A stretch of 64,000 bases of DNA from assembly GCF_025766255.1 (NCBI RefSeq), contig NW_026516728.1, positions 203,676 to 267,675 on the forward strand, in the 5' to 3' direction. The notes beneath the pieces were generated by a model. The model ran no database searches. It saw only the letters and a list, made by a program, of their open reading frames with translations, and was not told the origin of the DNA. How positions within the stretch are numbered: the first letter of the stretch is position 1; each line of letters starts with the position of its first letter. Shown one piece after another: positions 60,914-64,000 of this stretch. This DNA comes from Zychaea mexicana (lineage: Eukaryota; Mucoromycota; Mucoromycetes; Mucorales; Lichtheimiaceae). The position numbers and the translations under genes are program-made.

Positions 60914-62052
60914 TCATTCGACTCCGTAGGCTTCTGCTGTGTAAGCCCTGATTCTTGCTACGAGACCATTGACCTCGCCACGGCATCGTAGCACCGCGTA
61001 TTCAAAGTCTTTGGTGGTAGAAGTTGATTGGTTGACATCATCGAGTAGAGGTCCTATTTCGGCTCGCATTTGTTGCACAAAACGCTGTAAGTTCTCTTGC
61101 ATTTTGACACGCATAATTTCCAGTCCGGCTATCAATTCTTTGCGCTCTGCTGCACACTGCTTGATCTTTTGCTCTGACAGCTGTGCAATGAGTTTGCCAC
61201 GTTCAGACATGAGGGAGACTTGATCTTGTACTGATGTTAAGTCCTGTCGTAACCCGGCCGCTTCTCGCTCAAACCGTGTGCTGAGACGTGCCACCGATTC
61301 CTTCAATACAATGTGCTGGCGCTCTGTCTGCTCCTTTTCGGCAACTGCGACATTCCGATCGCGTTCGAGTACCTGCTCTTTACGACGGAGTTCTTCGAGC
61401 TTTTTGCGGGATGCGAGGGCTTCATCTCTGAGCTTTTTGACCTGGGCTTCCATTGCCATTGATGACTTCTTGGTCGTGTCGAGCACCTGCTGTTTAACTT
61501 CAAGCGTCTGCATCAAGCCCTGTATATCAGTTCGGTATTTCTTGTTGGATTCAACATAGTTGTGTGCGTCCAATTCGCTCTGTGCTTTTGCTTGGCGTGC
61601 TGTCTCGAGCTGGAAATACAGAAGAATGTGAGATAGATACAGTGAGATATAGCGAGATAGAGAGAGAAGGGATTTAATAGGAGAGTATAGGGACACTTGC
61701 TTCCCAAATAATACACCTCCGCTTTCAAAACGATACTCAGAGAGCATGATCGCGCTTCTTGCTTCTTTTATGGTGTGGAGCTCATCGAAAAGCGGGAAAA
61801 CACATGCACACACTCTAACTATTCCAGCCCTCAAAAGAACGAAACGGCAAAAAGAAAATCTAGGTTCGAACTGTATACCTGAGAGCGAGTGGAGATAAGT
61901 TCTTTTTGAAGATTGTCGAGTGTGTCTTGCAATTGCTCAACTACCCGAGTTGTTCTCGATGACGTCGACGTTGTCGGTTGAGGATGTACTGGAGGAGTAA
62001 GCATCGGTCCGAGCAGCAATGTGCTGTGAGAAGATTCCTGTACGTGAAGCAT
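60914..62052 (-). CDS. Coiled-coil protein, possibly She3-like
   Basis: Two exons: 61879-62052 and 60914-61609, joined in phase 0 across a 269-base intron (289 residues). After about 25 residues of Ser/Thr/Pro-rich sequence, SRTTRVVEQLQDTLDNLQKE starts a coiled coil that runs almost to residue 240 (LETARQAKAQSELDAHNYVE ... KKLEELRRKEQVLERDRNVA). A shorter helical end follows (MRAEIGPLLDDVNQ, then CRGEVNGLVARIRAYTAEAY). The 'R.VE.LQD.LDNL' start resembles the fungal She3 coiled-coil family (yeast adaptor between myosin and RNA-binding She2), but coiled coils mislead easily, so that assignment is tentative. No catalytic motif is seen. Confidence 0.7.
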
Positions 62053-64000
62053 TGATTAGGCGTTTTTTGGGCAATTGACTTTCTGGTTGGTTTTGAGTGA
62101 GGGTGTGTGTAAAGATTGGGTAGAAAAGCGAAAGGAAGAGGCATCGCTCGAGCTAAGACCAAATAACCCATAGAACCGAGAATACTTGCAGTTAGGGGTT
62201 CCAGGAGCACGAAAAGGGAACCTCAAGGACCGCACTTGTTCACAGCACCGTCAGGGTCAAGCGAAGTGGGTGAGGAAGTTTTGGAGTGGGATAAATGAAA
62301 AATGCCCGCGGAGGTGGAAAACGATGTTATGCTGGGTGCAACATTAACAGCAACAACAACAATAGTAGCAAAATCAAAAGACAGAAAATGTGTCTCTGTA
62401 AGGAAGTAACAGTAGCTCCAATAATCAAATTAGATTCTTTTGCCCCATCCGGGCTCGTGCTACAGAACCATAGCAATACAAGATATTAGTAAGTGAGCGA
62501 GCCGTACTTTGATAGCATCTTAGCTAAAGCAAAGCATTATTTTTGTAGGTCGTCAGCAAACGCAGGGTGATTATGCATCAGGCCTGCTGCTGCTCTTCTA
62601 TCTATGATCGGCTTCCTTCCCTCTATACACTAGCCCTGTAAAACATTACATTAGTCGATTATTGAATAATGACAGCTGATCCTCGTCCCTGGGCTCAATA
62701 ATTTCGTTCCTGGCATTTTTCTATTGTAATACGATGAGTGCAAAACAAGAGTTGCACTAACAACATGGCATGTTTGCGCTGTCAAGGTCTGTGTTGTGCT
62801 TGTTCAGACCATGTATGTACATGGCTCGCTAACGTACCTCCGCATGATAATCAGCTAAAATAACGAGACGGCCTCAGAGAGAGAGAGTAACAGAAAATAA
62901 GCCATATGGGTGGATCTTCTCGTGCTTTGCAAAGAGGGGGTCGGGAGGAACGGCTTGATTAAGAGAGCGTGTATATGTGAAGAGGGTGATTGGTGAATGG
63001 GCGTTGACAATATTATTACGAAGATGACCCTTTTCTTTGAGGGTCATCCCCCGTGAAGTAGTAAAATGAGGACTATGGACTATAATCAACCATGTAGAAG
63101 TATAATTAGCACATACACTAAAAGATTTTTCATGGCCTCTTTTGCTTTCTCTCTCTCTCTCTCTCTCTCTCTTATACATTCACACAACCCCTTCTACCTT
63201 TTTTAACGCCTCCTTCCGAGTATATTTAATGCAGAAATAGAGCATGAATGCTTCGCTCTGCATTTGCATTGCATGGCTTTTAAAAATACTAGGTGGCAGC
63301 TAGCCCAGGGTCAAATAAATGAAACGTCATAGTGTACATACATACGCACCTTTAGAAGAAAGAGTTATAAGGCTGCAATCGACGTGCGGCAAGAGGCTCT
63401 TCGTTATAGTAGGAATTTTCTTGTAGCCATCTCGTAGTATGCTATTAATGCCCTCCCCCTTGGTTAGCAATTGTCGATCGAAATAGTAATAAAAGTGAGA
63501 TGCATAGATGAGTTGTAATTATCGAGAGAAAATCGTTCATTTTCTTTCTGGAACAAAATAACAGGCGAAAGTATAGGAGAAAGCTAATTATTGGTACCAT
63601 AACGGAGATAACATTGTTGCTGTGAGCACGGGCATGTCAGAGAATTGCAGATCGTTATGATATTCTATCATGATGACATGCGGACGCCTTGGATGACAAC
63701 AACAACATTATTCATCGTATAGAGTTCAGATTCTCTTTCCCTATTCCTATTGTGTCTTTATTTTGTAATTAACAGCATGGTAACTATATATAATGCACTT
63801 GCCACACGTATTACTATCATAGACTGGATATAATGTGTACATTTTAGGGTGGGGAGATGTATGATGTTTGATTAAATTAGTGGCTAGCTAATATTGTATA
63901 TGATCATCAAGACGATCTTTCCAACTGATATGTTATGCTTGTTGCACTATTGCGAGCAAGACGTTGAAATGGACTCCAATTACGAATTCGTTACGTAATT
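62053..64000. other. Gene-free right end
   Basis: No supported gene to the window edge. It holds GA-rich and (CT)n (63149-63172) simple sequence and AT-rich unique DNA. A 64-codon frame at 62295-62489 is Asn/Lys-rich and unsupported. Confidence 0.5.
63149..63172. repeat. (CT)n microsatellite
   Basis: Twelve uninterrupted CT units in the gene-free right end. Confidence 0.85.

Noticed and set aside
61855..61885. GGTTCGAA tRNA-like T-arm
   Set aside because: The motif lies at the intron-exon border of the coiled-coil gene. No acceptor stem, D-arm or anticodon arm could be folded around it. No tRNA was found in the window.

Overview
The window is nuclear DNA of an intron-rich fungus, most likely an early-diverging zygomycete (Mucoromycota, possibly Mucorales); this is inferred from gene content and splicing style, not from a marker gene. 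The DNA is moderately AT-rich. Most introns are about 50-120 bases with GTA/GTG donors, coding exons carry polyglutamine tracts, and there are no operons, tRNA, rRNA or CRISPR signals. About 22 protein genes are supported. For almost all multi-exon genes I rebuilt the splice junctions by hand and checked that reading phase is kept across every junction.

Layout, left to right: the C-terminal end of a cation/proton antiporter (Kha1 type); glyoxalase II (minus); a WBP2-like PPxY protein; protoporphyrinogen oxidase (minus); a long 4E-T-like eIF4E-binding protein; the eEF1A lysine methyltransferase Efm4 (minus); a doubtful 40-codon gene; aspartate aminotransferase; EMC6 (minus); an alpha-arrestin with PPxY (minus); a 3.6 kb gene-free stretch with a diverged 42-bp tandem array; SHQ1 (minus) and MGM101 sharing a 147-bp divergent promoter; a small putative secreted protein; an F-box protein (minus); a trehalose-phosphate phosphatase with a degenerate synthase half; MAP1 (minus) and ASCC1 sharing a second divergent promoter; a bHLH factor (minus); an Izh3-like PAQR membrane protein (minus); an unrecognised small protein; an acyl-CoA synthetase (minus); a 4.2 kb gene-poor stretch with a TA-flanked MITE; a CK1-type kinase with a GW/WG-repeat tail; a FetB/ALS3-type permease (minus); and a coiled-coil protein (minus).

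The genes do not form one pathway; this is ordinary mixed housekeeping content. Two themes recur. One is post-transcriptional control: a 4E-T-like protein, a kinase whose tail resembles an Argonaute-binding GW platform, ASCC1, SHQ1, Efm4 and Map1. The other is Rsp5/Nedd4-type ubiquitin ligase adaptors (WBP2-like and arrestin, both with PPxY).

The most novel candidate is the CK1-GW fusion at 54937-57440. Other points of interest are a 5-base microexon that completes the catalytic GTGK motif of the acyl-CoA synthetase, two pairs of RFX X-box sites, a trehalose synthase domain that has lost its catalytic motifs, and a non-autonomous DNA transposon.
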